64,000 nt of DNA from the NCBI GenBank assembly GCA_963773315.1, contig CAVZAF010000005.1, forward strand, positions 248,001-312,000, given 5' to 3'. The notes below the pieces were generated by a model. The model made no database searches and was not told where the DNA came from. It saw nothing but the letters and a program-made list of their open reading frames with translations. Within the stretch, counting starts at the first letter, position 1. Each line of letters starts with the position of its first letter. A program made the translations under genes and the position numbers. Positions 1-9,442 of the stretch are shown here, in pieces. Source of the stretch: DATKAS01 sp963773315 (GTDB lineage: Bacteria; Actinomycetota; Acidimicrobiia; Acidimicrobiales; DATKAS01).

Positions 1-2
1 GA

Positions 3-1629
3 GCGCTCGCCGAGCTCGCGGTCGCCGAGCTGCTGCGCGCGCCATCCGACGTCGACGAGGACCAGAGCTACGGGTTCAAGAGCCCGGTGGTCCGTGAGGT
101 CGCGTACGAGAGCATCCTCCACCGCCGCCGGCCCGCGTACCACCGACGGGTCGCCGAAGCGCTCCTCACGCAGCAGAGCGACAACGAGGGCCTCGTCGAG
201 CTGCTCGCGCACCACTACTTCAGCGCCGACGACCCCGAGAACGGCGTGCGCTACCTCGACCTCGCGGCCGAGAGGGCCCAGGCCGCGGGTGCGCACCGCA
301 CGGCCGAGCAGCTCCTCAGCCGGGCGCTCACACTCGCCGCGCGCCATCCGGATGTCGTGGCCGACGACGTGCTCGGCGACCTGCACGAGCGGCGGGGCTA
401 CTCGCGCATGGTGCTCGACGATCGCGACGGCGCCGTCGAAGACCTCACCGCAGCGTCGAACGCGCACGCAGCGGCACAGCGCAACGCCGAACGCATCGAG
501 ATCGACGAACGGCTGGCCTGGTTCCTGGTCCTGTCACATCGAATCGACGAAGGTGCCGCGCACGCCGACCGCGTCCGCGCCGAAGCCGAGGCGGCGGGCC
601 TCTCGAACATCGTCGTGCGGGCCGACGCCGTGCGCGCCCTCGTGCGTGCGCTGCAAGGCGACCTTCCCGGCGCGCTCGAGCTCGCGACCGACGTCCGGAC
701 ACGTGCCGACGCGATCGACGACATCCACGCCAAGGCGAAGGCGGCGATCGTGATGGGGGGCCTGCGTCGGTGGCAGGGCGACCTCGACGTCGCGCGTGAC
801 CTTCTCGCGCCGGCGAGCGAGGCGGCCCGTACCTTGACGTTCCCGGTGCTCACCGGCCTCGCGAGCCGTTGGCTCATCCTCACGTTGGTCGACGAGGGCG
901 ACTGGCAGGCGGTCGACCAGATGGCGCACGCGCTGCTGGCGCGCGGCGACGAGGCGGGCGACACGCATACCGCCGCAACGGCACATCACTCACTGGGCGT
1001 GATGGCGCGAGAGCTCGGCGACGTCGCGAGGGCCGAGCGGTCGGGCGAGACCGCGCTGGCGCTCGCGACCGAGGGGCGCGTGCGTCCGGCCGAGCGAGTG
1101 ACGATGGTGCTCAGCCTCGCTGCGAACGCGCTGCGTCGCGGTGATCAGACGGCGGCCGACAGCCGGCTGCAGCAAGCCGCGGCGCTCGTCTCCGAGGACC
1201 CGTGGCTCAACTGGCGGTTGCAGGCGCTGCTCGGTCTCACGCAGGGGCGTCTCGCGCTCGCGCAAGGCGATGCCGATGCGGCGCTCGCCGCGGCGACTCG
1301 AGCGCGCGCGAGCCTCGGCGACGCCGACGCTCGCTTCGAGCGAGCCCGCGCGGCGTTGCTCGAAGGTGAGGCCTCCGCGGCCGCAGGGCGTCCGGATGCA
1401 GCAGAGAAGCTCCTCGCCGCGCTCGCGATGGCGCGCGAGATCGACAACCCCGCGCTGCTCGCCGATGCCGCGCTCGCGGTCGCGCAGCGCTCTCCCGGCG
1501 CAGCACCCGACGCGCGACCGCTCGCGGGAGAGCGCGATCGCGCGCATCCAAGAAGTCGTGCCGGCGGACTGGAAGGACGAGTTCGCGTCGAGCCCGCGCG
1601 TGGTCGCCCTCAGCGAGCTCACGAGCTGA
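3..1629 (+). CDS. C-terminal part of a large TPR regulator (adenylate-cyclase/AAA-ATPase type), cut by window edge, one frameshift
   Basis: The reading frame is already open at base 3, so the gene starts outside the window. The visible part begins with FKSPVVREVAYESILHRRRP, the junction after the AAA ATPase in large actinobacterial cyclase/AAA/TPR signalling proteins, followed by about 480 residues of Ala/Leu-rich helical TPR-like repeats. Coding similarity leaves frame 3 near base 1490-1530 and continues in frame 1, where RESAIARIQEVVPADWK to a TGA at 1629 looks like the natural end. The alternative frame-3 tail to 1676 is Arg/Pro-rich and unconvincing. I infer one indel. The cyclase and ATPase domains themselves cannot be seen, so the family is inferred from the retained part. 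Confidence 0.7.
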
Positions 1630-1716
1630 CACGCTTCTGCTGTTGTCCGCTCACGCTCCCTGTCGTCGCCCGCTGACTAGTGTGCGCACGACTACGGACG
1701 GTGAGGGGGTTCGCAC

Positions 1717-2271
1717 GTGAGGTTGATGGTCATCTCTGCGATGAGTCGGGAGAGCTCGACCACGTACATCCTGGCCAAGCGAGTGGTCGAGATCTGCTCG
1801 ATCCGCGGCGTCGAGGTCGACTTCGCGACGCCGGCCGACGTGAACGTGCCGGTCAACGACGGCACCGTGCCGTTCGACCTGCCCGAAGCCGTCGCGTGGC
1901 AGCAGCGCGTCGCCGAGACCGATGCCTACATCTGGATCTCGCCCGAGTACCACAGCGCCCCAGCGGCCAGCCTGAAGAACCTCTTCGACTACCTCACCAA
2001 GGAGCCGATGAAGGGCGACGTCGTCGGTCTGTGCGCGCTCGCCGGTGGCGCCATGGCCGCGCTGAACACCCTCAACACGATGACGACGATCGCTCGGTCG
2101 CTCGGCGCGTGGGTGGCGCCCGACTACTGCGCGCTCAACTCGAACGAGGTGAAGGAAGGTCTCACCGAGGGGTCGGCCCGCCGGCTCGAGGCGATGTGCC
2201 TCGAAGTCATCGACGCGGCCCGTCGCCTCCACGCAACTGACGCTGACCCGAACCACCTTCCGTTGCAGTGA
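1717..2271 (+). CDS. NADPH-dependent FMN reductase family flavoprotein
   Basis: This 184-residue protein has a flavodoxin-like fold. The N-terminal strand MRLMVISAMSRESSTTYILA supplies the FMN phosphate loop, and WISPEYHSAPAASLKNLFDY matches the PEYxxxxPxxLKNxxDW signature of the NADPH-dependent FMN reductase/azoreductase/chromate reductase family. Length is normal for the family. It starts at GTG 1717 after a GGTGAGGGGG ribosome-binding stretch. It would reduce flavins, quinones or azo compounds in the cytoplasm; the true substrate is unknown. Its stop overlaps the GTG start of the next gene at 2268 by four bases, so the two are probably co-transcribed. Confidence 0.85.
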   Translation: MRLMVISAMSRESSTTYILAKRVVEICSIRGVEVDFATPADVNVPVNDGTVPFDLPEAVAWQQRVAETDAYIWISPEYHSAPAASLKNLFDYLTKEPMKGDVVGLCALAGGAMAALNTLNTMTTIARSLGAWVAPDYCALNSNEVKEGLTEGSARRLEAMCLEVIDAARRLHATDADPNHLPLQ

Positions 2272-4302
2272 CCGCGGCAGCATCGGCCGGGGGGCTGCTG
2301 CCGACCCGGGCGCTCTTCCACGAGTCGTGGAAGTGGCTGCGGAAGAACTGGGTCCGCACGCTCGTCTTCAGCCTCCTGTCGTTCGTCATCGCGTGGGGCT
2401 GGAACGTGTGGATCATGGCCCGCAAGCTCCAGGGCTCGGTCGCAGAACCCGGGTCGAGCACGACGGCCACCGCGCAGGGTCACACATGGAACGGCATCTA
2501 CTGGCTGCTCTGCACGACGATCCTGTTCGGCCTCATCACCTACGGACGCGAGAAGGGCTTCAAGAACCTGCTGCGTGAGTTCTTCACGCCTCCCTTCACG
2601 TTCTTCGACAACTTGGTCCGGCGCCCTCGGTCCGCGATCGCGATGGGCTGTTGGGGCGCGGCGCTCGCTCTGCTGGTCGGGTCGGTCGTGTCGAACGCGG
2701 TCTCGGGCTTGCTCGGCCTGGGCTTCTTGCTCGCCGCTCCGACCGCGCTCGCGATCGTGCTGAACAACGTGCTGATCCGCGGATGGACAGGCATCTTCTC
2801 GGCGATGCAGCCGCGCCTCAAGCACGACGCCGCGGCGCTCGCGAACCCGTACGCCATGATGTTCGGCGAGGCGATCGGCGCGCTCATCGCGTGGCGCGCG
2901 AGCGGAGCGATCGTCCCCGCCGTGCTCGCGTTGATCCTCATCGTCGTATCGTTCGTCGTTGTCGCCGGAGGCGCCGGGAAGGCGCTGCCGAGCCCGATGC
3001 CGCTGATCCTGCTCGTCGGCACGGGCATCGTCATGTGGAAGTTGCTGCACGCCGCACCCGCCCGCGCGGATGACGGCGGATGGAGCGAGTGCGCGACGGC
3101 GAACGGTGACCCGTGCTCGTCGCTCAGCTTCTTCCGGGGATGGTGGGAGTGGCGGAAGTCCGCGGGCGCCGACATCGTCATCCGCCAAGGAAGGGTCGGC
3201 GGCACGTTCTCTGCGCTCGGATGCCTCCTCGGCTGCTTGCTCGGCGGCGGCCTCGCGGCGGTCGCTGCAGCGTTCAGCAGCGCGTCGACCGGCGGTCTCG
3301 GCAGCGGGTTCGCGCAGCTGTCGCCACCCGGTGGCACTCCCCCGGCCGGCGCCCCGCCGGCGGGCGCGGCACACGGAGTCGGGTCCGCGCTCAGCCAGCC
3401 GCCCCAGCCGGGCAGCGGCCTGCCGCAACCGGGCGCGGCGGGGACGCCGCGGCGCACCGGGCACACCGGTCGCGCCGGGCACACCCACTCCTCACGGCGT
3501 CGGCCAGCCGTTGGCGTCGAGCGGGACGCCAGGCACGGGCGCACCGGTCGGCACTGGTGCACCCGCGGGCACTGGTGCGGCATCGGGCGGGCCTCCCGCG
3601 CCGTCGCCGGTGGCGCGCGCCGGGAACATCCCGACGACCGGGCAGCCGCCGCCCCCTCCCCCACCTCCCGGCGCACCCCCTCCTGGTGCTGCTCCGCATG
3701 GCATCGCGCAAGGAACCGAAGCCCTCCACGGCCACGCCGGCCAACCCGCCGACGTCACACCCACCGGCGCCGCCCGCACCGCGCCCGACGTCACCCCGGC
3801 CTCAACACCCGGCTCACCGGCCGGCGCGGGCGCACCCCCTCCTGGTGCTGCTCCGCATGGCATCGCGCAAGGGACCGAAGGCCTCCACGGCCACGCCGGC
3901 CAACCCGCCGACGTCACACCCACCGGCGCGGGCCGCCACGCGCCCGACGTCACGCCCGGCCATCCCGGCCAAGGCGCCGACGTCACACCCACCGGCGCGG
4001 GCCGCCACGCGCCCGACGTCACGCCCGGCCATCCCGGCCAAGGCGCCGACGTCACACCCACCGGCGCGGGCCGCCACGCGCCCGACGTCACGCCCGGCCA
4101 TCCCGGCCAGGCATCCGACATCACTCCCACCGGCGCAACGCGCGGGGCGCCCGACGTCACGCCCCACCCGGGCGGCGCGGCCCAACCGCCGACCCCTCCG
4201 CCCGGGCAGCAACCTCCGACGCCCGGACGCCACATGCTCGACGACGTGCTCCCGGACGAAGACAAGTTCGACGAGGAGGACGGCGAGAGCGGCGACAGCT
4301 GA
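2268..4302 (+). CDS. Multi-pass membrane protein with long Pro/Gly/His repeat tail, one frameshift
   Basis: No family recognised. The first 330 residues hold about five hydrophobic segments (for example around residues 30-50, 75-90, 125-165 and 210-255), then a processed-looking stretch (APARADDGGWSEC) and a last hydrophobic helix with two cysteines. The rest is Pro-, Gly-, Ala- and His-rich and ends in an acidic tail (DEDKFDEEDGES). The N-terminal frame from GTG 2268 loses sense after LPQPGAAGTP near base 3440-3455 and resumes in frame 1 as GAPGTPVAPGTPTPHGVG, running to TGA 4302, so I infer one indel. The tail contains tandem repeats annotated separately. It overlaps the FMN reductase gene and ends one base before the next start. 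An extracytoplasmic or surface role is a guess from composition. Confidence 0.6.
3671..4113 (+). repeat. In-frame coding repeats: three 69-bp tandem units plus a 159-bp-offset duplication
   Basis: Units at 3907-3975, 3976-4044 and 4045-4113 are almost identical at the DNA level, each encoding a 23-residue unit with ADVTPTGAGRHAPDVTPGHP. Degenerate copies flank them (about 3750-3810 and 4114-4165). In addition, the segment starting at 3671 (GCGCACCCCCTCCTGGTGCT) recurs at 3830, an offset of 159 bp, for roughly 100 bp. Near-identity of the units in DNA suggests recent expansion or homogenisation. The repeats lie inside the membrane-protein gene and keep its frame. Confidence 0.9.
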
Positions 4303-4303
4303 C

Positions 4304-5308
4304 ATGCCGCCCGACGCCGCAGTCACTGATCGCACGACGTCTGGCATCCCGCTGTGGGCGGGACTGCTGACAGTCGCGCTCGCGTCGACGTCGATCTTGT
4401 CGTTGCTCGCCGACCTCTACGGCGTGATGGCGATGGGCCCGTTCTTCTGGGCGATCACCGTGCCCAGCCTCGTCGGCCTCGTCGTGATCGGGTGTTGGCG
4501 CTCGCCGAACCTCGTCGAGCTGCAGCGGCGCATCCGCGTCGGCGTCTTCGGCGGTGTCATCGGTACGATCGGCTACGACCTCATCCGGTTGCCGTTCGCG
4601 GTCGCGGGCACCCGCGTGTTCGTCCCGATCGACACGTACGGACTCCTGATCACGAGAGCGCACATGTCGTCGTCGTTCACCTCGACGATGGGATGGCTGT
4701 TCCACCTCTCGAACGGCGTGACTTTCGGGATCATGTACGCCGTTGTCGCCGCGCGAAGGCATTGGCTGTGGGGAGTCGCGTGGGGACTCACGCTCGAGAC
4801 CGCGGTGCTCGTCTCACCGTTCAAGGACCGCTACGTGCTCGCCGGACAGGTCGGCGTCGTCGCCGTCGCGTACGCAGGCCACTTCCTCTACGGATGGCCG
4901 CTCGGGAAGTTCGTGCAGCATCTCGACAACACTGACAAGGACCTCCGAGAGACCTTCCGCTACCCCACCCCGATCGTGCTCGGCCTCGCGATCTTCGCGA
5001 TCTTGCTGTGGCAGCAGCCGTGGCACGAGTCGGATGTGCGACGGGAAGCCGGACGTCTCTCACAGCAGGCGGGGAAGCCCGTCCTCCTCGTTGCCGTGGG
5101 CGACTCGTTCACGCCTGAGTTCGCGCGCATCCGACCGGGCCAGTGCGTGACGGTCGTGAACCAGACCGACAACGCGTTCTCGACCAAGTTCGGCGACGTC
5201 GCGGCGCACGACGAGTCGGACTTCTGCTTCGAGACCGCGGGCGTGAAGCGCGTGAAGCTGACGAATCGGCAGTTCTCCGGCGGCTTCGTCTACGTCGACG
5301 ACCGCTGA
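4304..5308 (+). CDS. Integral membrane protein with C-terminal cupredoxin-like domain
   Basis: The 334-residue product starts at ATG 4304, one base after the previous stop. It has roughly six to seven hydrophobic helices in residues 15-240 (WAGLLTVALASTSILSLLA, FFWAITVPSLVGLVVIGCW and others), and a last helix near 225-240, followed by about 90 residues that resemble a small beta-sandwich (VGDSFTPEFARIRPGQCVTVVNQTD ... FCFETAGVKRVKLTNR). The motif order resembles cupredoxin-like domains, but I cannot identify a full copper site, so metal binding is uncertain. No named family recognised for the membrane part. It is probably in one operon with the two genes upstream. Confidence 0.65.
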   Translation: MPPDAAVTDRTTSGIPLWAGLLTVALASTSILSLLADLYGVMAMGPFFWAITVPSLVGLVVIGCWRSPNLVELQRRIRVGVFGGVIGTIGYDLIRLPFAVAGTRVFVPIDTYGLLITRAHMSSSFTSTMGWLFHLSNGVTFGIMYAVVAARRHWLWGVAWGLTLETAVLVSPFKDRYVLAGQVGVVAVAYAGHFLYGWPLGKFVQHLDNTDKDLRETFRYPTPIVLGLAIFAILLWQQPWHESDVRREAGRLSQQAGKPVLLVAVGDSFTPEFARIRPGQCVTVVNQTDNAFSTKFGDVAAHDESDFCFETAGVKRVKLTNRQFSGGFVYVDDR

Positions 5309-5374
5309 CCGCCGGTTCGATTGTCGATTCGCCGGCTCTGGGCCGGTGAAACGACACGAGATCGAGCGGGTGGG

Positions 5375-6541
5375 TCAGCCGGCGCCTTCGGCCTCGAACA
5401 CGAAGCTGCGGCTGCCGACAGCGACCCAGCCTCCGGGCTTCACCGAGGCGACCTGGTTCGGCACGAGCCGCACCCAGTCCGCGTTGGTGTCGCTCCAGAC
5501 GTAGGTCCCGTTGGTCGAGCCGCGGTCGACGATCTGCAGCTCGGAGCCGAAGAGCCGGAGCTCGGCGTGGACGCGCGAGATGCTGCGCTCCGCGTCGTCG
5601 ACCACGAGGGGACCCGCGCGGCCGGCCACGACCGCGGCGTCGTTCTCGGGCTCGCGACCGATGATGTAGTCCTTGTCGAGCGCGTAGCTCGTGCCGTCCT
5701 CGAAGACGATCACGCCGATCGACTTGCCACCGGGCGACCCACCGCCGGTCTCGGGGACCGCGGCCGCCGCAGCAGCGGCGGCAGGCGCGGGCGCGGCGAA
5801 CGGCTCCGCCGGCGCGGGAGGAGGCTCCGGCGCGAGGGCCTCCGCGGCGATGACTGCGGCGGCTGCGACTGGAGCAGGCTCGGGCTCGGGGTCCGCGGCG
5901 GGAAGCGGCTCGGCGAGATCGGTGAGCGCACTCGCACCACTCGACACACCCGCAGCGACACCGGCTGCCGCGCCGGCGGCGACCGCAGCACCCGGGGCCG
6001 ACGAGGCGGTGTCTGCCGCTGCGACGGCCGCCCCGGGCGTCGCGACGACATGACCACCGCCGACGAGAGTGATGCCGACGCCAGGCACCACGCCCCCCTG
6101 CAGCTCGTACATCGCGGTGCGCTTCGGCGGCTCGGCGCCACCCGCGCTCACCGAGCACGAGCCGAGCGTGCCCTCGAGGATGCGGTCGACCCACGTCGCC
6201 GCGTCGCGACCCGACAGCTTCACCTCACCCCGCGAGCTCGAAGCAGCGAGGTCGATGTTGCCGGCGAGGATCACGGACAGGCCGTCCTCGGTCTGCGAGA
6301 GCACGCACAGCGCGAGCCCGGTGTCGGGATCCGCGGCCGACAGCAGCCCTGCCATCCGGCGGGCGAGCGCGCGGCCGGGCGCCTCGGGGCTCGCCTCGCC
6401 GACCTCGCGGCAGAGCGCGATCAGCTCGCCGATCCGCGGCTCGTGGCCTGCGGCGGGCACGGCGACCAGCACGATGCCCGGCAGCCTGGCGATCACCCCG
6501 TCGCCGGTCGCCAGCAAGGCACGCTGCTCGTCAAGTTTCAT
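5375..6541 (-). CDS. FHA-domain phosphopeptide-binding protein
   Basis: The 388-residue protein has an N-terminal alpha/beta region of about 170 residues of unknown family, an Ala/Pro-rich linker (about 190-290) and a C-terminal FHA domain (about 295-385). The FHA domain shows the expected GRE, SRVHAEL and STNGTYVW signatures, including the conserved Gly-Arg, Ser-Arg-x-His and Asn residues that bind phosphothreonine. The gene lies 31 bp downstream of the kinase-protease gene on the same strand, which makes it a likely substrate or reader of that kinase. Start ATG at 6541. Confidence 0.85.
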   Translation of the reverse strand: MKLDEQRALLATGDGVIARLPGIVLVAVPAAGHEPRIGELIALCREVGEASPEAPGRALARRMAGLLSAADPDTGLALCVLSQTEDGLSVILAGNIDLAASSSRGEVKLSGRDAATWVDRILEGTLGSCSVSAGGAEPPKRTAMYELQGGVVPGVGITLVGGGHVVATPGAAVAAADTASSAPGAAVAAGAAAGVAAGVSSGASALTDLAEPLPAADPEPEPAPVAAAAVIAAEALAPEPPPAPAEPFAAPAPAAAAAAAAVPETGGGSPGGKSIGVIVFEDGTSYALDKDYIIGREPENDAAVVAGRAGPLVVDDAERSISRVHAELRLFGSELQIVDRGSTNGTYVWSDTNADWVRLVPNQVASVKPGGWVAVGSRSFVFEAEGAG

Positions 6542-6572
6542 TGCTGCTCCCTCGAGTAATCGGTGTGGAACA

Positions 6573-9182
6573 TCAGAACAGGTCTGGGTTGGCGGTGAAG
6601 GTCTTCTCGATCTGCTCGAGCGCCGGTTGGTCCTCGGCAGTGGGCACTTGGACCTCGACGATCGCGGTGTAGGTGTTGTCGGGCGGCTTGGCGATGATCA
6701 CCGTATAGAAGGAGTCGGTACCCGCGCACTGGCTGAATGTCTGGAACCGCCCCTTGAACACTCCGTCGTCGTAGTCGGCGATCGGTTCGACGGTGCACCC
6801 GTCCCGCGCGAAGACGGGGAAGAGGGAGTCGAGGTCGGCGACCGCATTCTTGGTGGCGACGAAGACCATGCCCGGGACGGTGAACCCAGTGGTGAAGTCG
6901 GTGCCGTCTGCCGACGCGGCCACCGCGGGCCCGATGTCCTGGCTGCCCGGCACGGGGATCGTCGTCCAGTCGCTCGGCACGTCGACACTGAGCGCGCCGG
7001 TCTCGTCGGTGATCGTCTGGAAGTCGCCAGCGATGGTGGTGTCGGTGACACTCCCTCCACCGCTGTCGTCGGCCGCGGGCAGCGGAGCTCCGTTGAGCTC
7101 GCCCGTCAGGGTCTCTCCGGCGCGCACGACGGTCATCGGGATGACTGCGTCGGAGCCGTCGTTGCGGAGCACGTCGCAGTACTCCTGCATCGTGCCGTCG
7201 GTCGCGACGTCGGTGCCGCCGAGCTGTGTGATCACGTCGCCCGGCGCGAGGTTCGCCCGCTCGGCTGGCGTCGCGGTCTCGACCGACGCCACCCAGACGC
7301 CGGCGGGGCTTTGGTCCGACTCGGGCACCGCGAGACCGTTGATGCCCACCGAGTCGACGTCGCCCGACTGCAGCTGATCCGTGATCCCCTCGGCGGAGGT
7401 CGCCGCGACTGCGAAGCGGTCGTCGTTCGAGGCGTTCGCCGCGTAGTTCACTCCGACGACCTTGCCGTCGTCCTCGAGCAGCGGACCGCCCGACTCGCCG
7501 GGCTGCGTCGCCGCATCGTGCTTGATGACGTCATCGGTCGCCGACCATGTGGTCGCGAGCGATGAGACGCTCGAGACGGTGCCGTCGGTGAGGGCGAAGG
7601 AGGTATCGCCCGCCGCGAAGCCCGCGGCGTGGACCGGGTCTCCGGGCGCGACCGCGGCGGTCGACCACACGAAGAACGGATAGCCGTCGCCCGCGATGTC
7701 GATCACCGCGAGGTCGTCGCACTCGGAACGACCGACGACTCGCGCGTTCCTCGGCTTGTCGTCGCCGTTCACGAACACCTGCAGAGTCGCCGCGCCCGCG
7801 ACGACGTGGTTGTTCGTGACCGCGAGGCCACTGCCGTCGATGATGAAGCCGGTGCCCGCACCGGCCTGGTCCAGCTGCTTGCCGACATCGGGCAACACGA
7901 AGTCGCCTTCGGACACGATGCGGACAGTGCCCAGCGGGGCGTCGGCGAGCGAGGTGATCGCCGTGCCGGTGCCGCCGCCCGCGACCGAGTCGGTCGCCGG
8001 CGCGCCACCGCTGCCGCCGCCCTTCGAGGCAACGACCACACCACCGATCACGAGCGCGGCCACCACCACGCTGCCGATCGCGATGAGCGGGCCCTTTCCC
8101 TTCTTGGGCGTCTCGCCCGCGCCGCCCGCGGGCACGCCGGGCAACGTCTCGCGGCTCGGCCCTGTCGGGGTGGTCGGAGGAGTCACGACTGCCGCGGCGG
8201 TGGGCGGCGGCATGTTGGCGAAGCCCTGCCCCGCGGCGACCGTGCTCGCGCTCGTGGTCGCGGCGCGTCCGGTCACCGTCGGGTCGGGCGCAGGCAACGT
8301 GACCGACACCAGTGTCATGTCGGCAACCGGCATGCCGAGCGTGCGCTGCGCTTGCTGGAGGGCCCGCCCGAACGCCGCAGCACGGGGACGCATCGCCGGG
8401 TCCTTCGCGAGGCCCTGTTCGAGCACCGCGCACACGGGGTCGGGCACGCCGCGTGCGCGCAGGTCGGGCACGGGCCGCGTGACGATGCGCGAGATCATCG
8501 TGACGATCGAGGTCTCTTCGCCGTCGCTGAACGGGCCGTCGCCGGCGATCATCGTGTAGAGCGTGGAGGCGAGGCTGTAGACGTCGGACGCCTCAGTCGG
8601 TCGCTTGCCCTCGACGATCTCCGGCGGCGCGTGCGCCATCGTCGCGGTGATGACGCCGCTGCGCGTCTGGTTGGCGCCCTCGATGCGTGCGATGCCGAAG
8701 TCGCCGAGCTTGGGCTCGCCATACTGCGACACGAGGATGTTCTCGGGCTTGATGTCTCGGTGCAGCACGCCGGCCTCGTGCGCGGCGTCGAGCGCACCCG
8801 CCACTTTGATCGTCGCGGCGACCGCGTCGTTCCAGGGCATCGCGCCTTGCTTCGTGAGCCGATCGCCGAGCGAGCCCTGAGACATGAACTCCATGACGAT
8901 GTAGGGCTGCTGGTCGTCGGTGAACCCCGAGCCGTACACCGTGACGATGTTCGGATGGCTCGAGAGCGCGCCCATCGCCATGCGCTCGCGCTCGAACCGA
9001 TCTCTCGCGGACTCATCCGCCGCGGCGATGGGGAGGATCTTGAGGGCGACCGTGCGCTCGAAGCCGGTCTGGTGCGCCTTGTAGACGACGCCGAAGCCCC
9101 CGCGCCCGATCTCGACGGGGTCTTCGAAGCCGGAGATGGAGATCGGTCGAGGCGCCGACTGCCCCGTTCCCGAATCTGTCAT
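6573..9182 (-). CDS. Transmembrane PknB-type Ser/Thr kinase fused to an HtrA-like trypsin/PDZ protease
   Basis: This 869-residue single ORF carries a complete kinase domain at residues 20-285: glycine loop GRGGFGVVY, Lys48, HRDIKPEN with Asp143, and DFG at 161-163. A Pro/Thr-rich linker and one membrane helix (about 364-386) follow. Outside the membrane lies a trypsin-like domain (about 420-585) with His459 (TNNHVV), Asp489/490 (CDDLAVI) and Ser564 (PGESGGPL; the family usually has GNSGGP), then a PDZ-like domain (about 600-690, ATPAERANLAPGDVITQLGG) and a C-terminal domain of about 150 residues of unknown family. All catalytic residues are present, so both enzymes look active. The topology suggests that protein damage or a ligand outside the membrane is linked to phosphorylation inside. 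The FHA protein downstream is the obvious partner. Confidence 0.85.
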   Translation of the reverse strand: MTDSGTGQSAPRPISISGFEDPVEIGRGGFGVVYKAHQTGFERTVALKILPIAAADESARDRFERERMAMGALSSHPNIVTVYGSGFTDDQQPYIVMEFMSQGSLGDRLTKQGAMPWNDAVAATIKVAGALDAAHEAGVLHRDIKPENILVSQYGEPKLGDFGIARIEGANQTRSGVITATMAHAPPEIVEGKRPTEASDVYSLASTLYTMIAGDGPFSDGEETSIVTMISRIVTRPVPDLRARGVPDPVCAVLEQGLAKDPAMRPRAAAFGRALQQAQRTLGMPVADMTLVSVTLPAPDPTVTGRAATTSASTVAAGQGFANMPPPTAAAVVTPPTTPTGPSRETLPGVPAGGAGETPKKGKGPLIAIGSVVVAALVIGGVVVASKGGGSGGAPATDSVAGGGTGTAITSLADAPLGTVRIVSEGDFVLPDVGKQLDQAGAGTGFIIDGSGLAVTNNHVVAGAATLQVFVNGDDKPRNARVVGRSECDDLAVIDIAGDGYPFFVWSTAAVAPGDPVHAAGFAAGDTSFALTDGTVSSVSSLATTWSATDDVIKHDAATQPGESGGPLLEDDGKVVGVNYAANASNDDRFAVAATSAEGITDQLQSGDVDSVGINGLAVPESDQSPAGVWVASVETATPAERANLAPGDVITQLGGTDVATDGTMQEYCDVLRNDGSDAVIPMTVVRAGETLTGELNGAPLPAADDSGGGSVTDTTIAGDFQTITDETGALSVDVPSDWTTIPVPGSQDIGPAVAASADGTDFTTGFTVPGMVFVATKNAVADLDSLFPVFARDGCTVEPIADYDDGVFKGRFQTFSQCAGTDSFYTVIIAKPPDNTYTAIVEVQVPTAEDQPALEQIEKTFTANPDLF

Positions 9183-9260
9183 CCGCGACCTTTCCCCGAC
9201 CTTCGATGCCCCCGTTGGTGGTGCGGATCATACTGACGAGCCCTTTCCGGGCATGGCTCC

Positions 9261-9266
9261 TAGGCT
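9261..9266 (+). promoter_or_regulatory. Candidate -10 hexamer TAGGCT upstream of the proline-rich short ORF
   Basis: TAGGCT lies 52 bp before the short ORF at 9319, in the divergent region between it and the kinase gene. The same hexamer recurs at a plausible distance upstream of the starts at 12159 and 39656. I see no convincing -35 partner, so this is tentative. Confidence 0.35.
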
Positions 9267-9318
9267 TGAGGCGTCCTGTCGGACACGAGTGACGCCGTTG
9301 AAGAAGGAGGTGGTGGAG

Positions 9319-9396
9319 ATGAAGAACGAACCCCCGAGTCATCGCCTCCCCATCGCCGTCCCGCGCCCGGAGTCGCGTCTGCTTGACCTGACCTGA
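9319..9396 (+). CDS. Short proline-rich ORF, candidate leader peptide of a metal-transport operon
   Basis: A 25-residue ORF starts at ATG 9319, eight bases after a near-perfect Shine-Dalgarno AAGGAGG (9304-9310), stronger than that of most genes here. The peptide starts MKNEPPSHRLP and has five prolines, including an acidic-Pro-Pro triplet, and ends at TGA 9396. The next gene starts 46 bp later. In enterobacteria, proline-rich leader peptides such as MgtL control Mg2+ transporter genes by ribosome stalling or destabilisation at low Mg2+. The downstream genes here look like a magnesium unit, so a similar role is inferred. It might instead be a small protein with another role, or chance, although the ribosome-binding site argues against chance. 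Confidence 0.5.
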   Translation: MKNEPPSHRLPIAVPRPESRLLDLT

Positions 9397-9442
9397 CCGG
9401 CCGCGGGCGGCTGCACGCAGTCACCGCATTCCGGAGGTCACC

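Noticed and set aside
3907..4113. Tandem 69-bp units as a CRISPR array
   Set aside because: The units are contiguous, in frame and coding, with no unique spacers.
3492..4265. Minus-strand frame rich in Gly, Val, Trp and Pro opposite the repeat region
   Set aside because: It mirrors the repeats of the plus-strand gene and has no signal, family motif or credible start.
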